In this document: piece by piece, positions 62,966 to 64,000 of the stretch
How the letters are laid out: every line of letters starts with the position of its first letter
Numbering within the stretch: the first letter of the stretch is position 1
Source of the DNA: Streptomyces sp. NBC_00440
Lineage (GTDB): Bacteria > Actinomycetota > Actinomycetes > Streptomycetales > Streptomycetaceae
Assembly (NCBI RefSeq): GCF_036014215.1
Contig: NZ_CP107921.1
Coordinates: forward strand, 8,305,501-8,369,500
Length of the DNA stretch: 64,000 nucleotides
Reading direction: 5' to 3'
Notes under the pieces: model-generated
The model's database searches: none
Seen by the model: the letters and a program-made list of their open reading frames with translations, nothing else
What the model was told of the DNA's origin: nothing
Made by a program: the position numbers and the translations under genes

Positions 62966-63134
62966 GGGGAGGGCCCTCCGACGGACGGGGTGTGCGGTGG
63001 TCGGGGTGGTCATGCAGCCACTCCCAGAGTTCTTCGGGGTCCTGGCTGCTGAAGGTCGCGGCGCAGTGGCAGGTACCGAGAAGCTCGTCGGTGCCAGGAA
63101 GCCAGTGCACCCTCAGTACGGTGTCAGCGGTCAT
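62955..63134 (-). CDS. 59-residue protein in the Rieske oxygenase operon
   Basis: The protein reads TADTVLRVHWLPGTDELLGT, CHC and SSQDPEELWEWLHDHP. It overlaps the oxygenase stop (ATGA) and runs 11 nt into the reductase gene, so it is translated with both. Short proteins of this kind occur between VanA-like oxygenases and their reductases, but no function is known to me. The CHC motif could bind metal. Confidence 0.6.
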   Translation of the reverse strand: MTADTVLRVHWLPGTDELLGTCHCAATFSSQDPEELWEWLHDHPDHRTPRPSEGPPRDS

Positions 63135-64000
63135 CGTGCGGAGAGCTTGGCCAGGATGCGGCGGGCAGCGAGGGCACCGGTGTCGATGTTGATGCTGAGT
63201 TCCTGGTAGCCGGCGGGCTCGGTGTCCAGGCACCGCTGCAGCAGGTTGAGGGCATCGACATCCTGCATCACCACGGTGTGGTTGAAGTCCCCCAAGAACG
63301 TGGTGACCTCCTCCTCCTGGACCGCGAAGTTCCGCGAGACGGCCCAGAAGTCGTAGACCTTGCCCGGCGCAGAAGGCGTGATCGCATAGGTGATCTCGGT
63401 ACGGAAGACGGGCTCCGCCTGCCCGGTGGGGCTGATCCGGCTGTGCAGCAGGTACAGGCAGGGCGCGTGGTACTCGATGTCCTGCAGCCGCTGGATCCGC
63501 CCCTTGATCCCGGTCGAGCGGGCGTAGAAGGGAGGGCATTCGGCATCGAGCATATGGCGGGAAACGCGGACCGCATTTCGCTCCACGTCGACGTCCGTGG
63601 TGATCGGCGTCTCCGCGACCTCGGGGGTGCCGATGTATCCGCCGTGCAGGTAGGTCTCGTGGGAAAGGTCCATGAGGTTGTCGACGAGCAGACCGTAGTG
63701 CGCGTCGATCGGCTCCATGCCGCTGATCGTCGTCCAGTCGTCGGCGGTGAGGTGCGGCGCGCGTGGGATCGCAGCCGGATCGGCCTTCTCGGGGTCGCCG
63801 ATCCATACCCAGATGAACGAGTCGACCTCCGCCACCGGGTAGGACGTCACTCGCGCGGTACGGGGGATGCGCTGCTGGCCGGGGACGGAAACGCAGGTGC
63901 CGGCCGTGTCGTAGGTGAAGCCGTGGTACCCGCACACCACGCGGTCGCCGTCCAGGTGGCTCTCGGAAAGCGGGAAGCGGCGGTGAACGCAGCGGTCGGC
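63131..64000 (-). CDS. Rieske non-haem iron aromatic oxygenase (partial at window end)
   Basis: Rieske ligands CVHRR and CGYHG are visible, followed by the catalytic-domain iron site DNLMDLSHETYLHGG with the two histidines and, downstream, the Asp in QDVDALN. The type is that of VanA/phthalate- or dicamba-demethylase-like oxygenases. The N-terminus (about 50 residues) lies outside the window. It would hydroxylate or demethylate an aromatic acid, using the reductase encoded downstream. Confidence 0.92.
   Translation of the reverse strand, partial: ADRCVHRRFPLSESHLDGDRVVCGYHGFTYDTAGTCVSVPGQQRIPRTARVTSYPVAEVDSFIWVWIGDPEKADPAAIPRAPHLTADDWTTISGMEPIDAHYGLLVDNLMDLSHETYLHGGYIGTPEVAETPITTDVDVERNAVRVSRHMLDAECPPFYARSTGIKGRIQRLQDIEYHAPCLYLLHSRISPTGQAEPVFRTEITYAITPSAPGKVYDFWAVSRNFAVQEEEVTTFLGDFNHTVVMQDVDALNLLQRCLDTEPAGYQELSINIDTGALAARRILAKLSAR

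Overview
High GC, frequent GTG starts, Tat and lipoprotein signals, MmyB-type XRE and HxlR regulators, an Lsr2-like protein, a Nur-type operator and many actinobacterial IS families point to a Streptomyces or close relative. The density of broken genes and insertion sequences in the first 35 kb suggests a chromosome arm, an island or a plasmid. No rRNA, tRNA or CRISPR array was seen.

Layout. 1-2.4 kb: two sulfur-handling genes (ABM-rhodanese fusion, MBL-fold rhodanese). 2.4-35 kb: a mobile-element graveyard with IS5 (several groups), IS3, IS30, IS481, IS630, ISAzo13 and Tn3 pieces and relics of tyrosine recombinases. Scattered among them are a Tat-secreted DJ-1 protein, hydrolases, aldo/keto reductases, an XRE regulator, a methionine aminopeptidase with a decayed partner regulator, a secreted metalloprotease, an I36-type inhibitor, and a TetR/SDR/NADP-binding/LLM set. 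34.1-51.3 kb: a metal region. It holds a tsaD copy with a Nur-box match upstream, a cobalamin-riboswitch-controlled FecBCD/BtuCDF-type ABC transporter on the minus strand, then on the plus strand a His/Met-rich membrane protein, CopA, a PCu(A)C-type chaperone, a second FecBCD-type transporter with a structured leader, CopZ (minus strand), an ECF sigma factor, PepSY and DUF5134 membrane proteins and a small CxxCxC protein. 53-64 kb: an aromatic-catabolism cluster on the minus strand (truncated CoA-transferase subunit, SDR, two FAH-family hydrolases, extradiol dioxygenase, ACMSD-like decarboxylase, FAD hydroxylase, cyclase-family hydrolase, then Rieske oxygenase and its reductase), with a LysR gene and a broken IclR gene between its two halves.

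The most unusual pattern is a set of IS5-family elements that carry an unrelated passenger gene between the terminal inverted repeats, always convergent with the transposase. The passengers are a VOC protein (9877-10927), a DUF7677-like protein (23854-25113), a nucleotidyltransferase-like protein (51321-52995) and a small membrane protein (truncated copy from 16799). The last two share a 16-bp end sequence but carry different passengers.

Many genes are broken by what look like one-base deletions. Real decay and uncorrected consensus errors cannot be told apart from the sequence alone.
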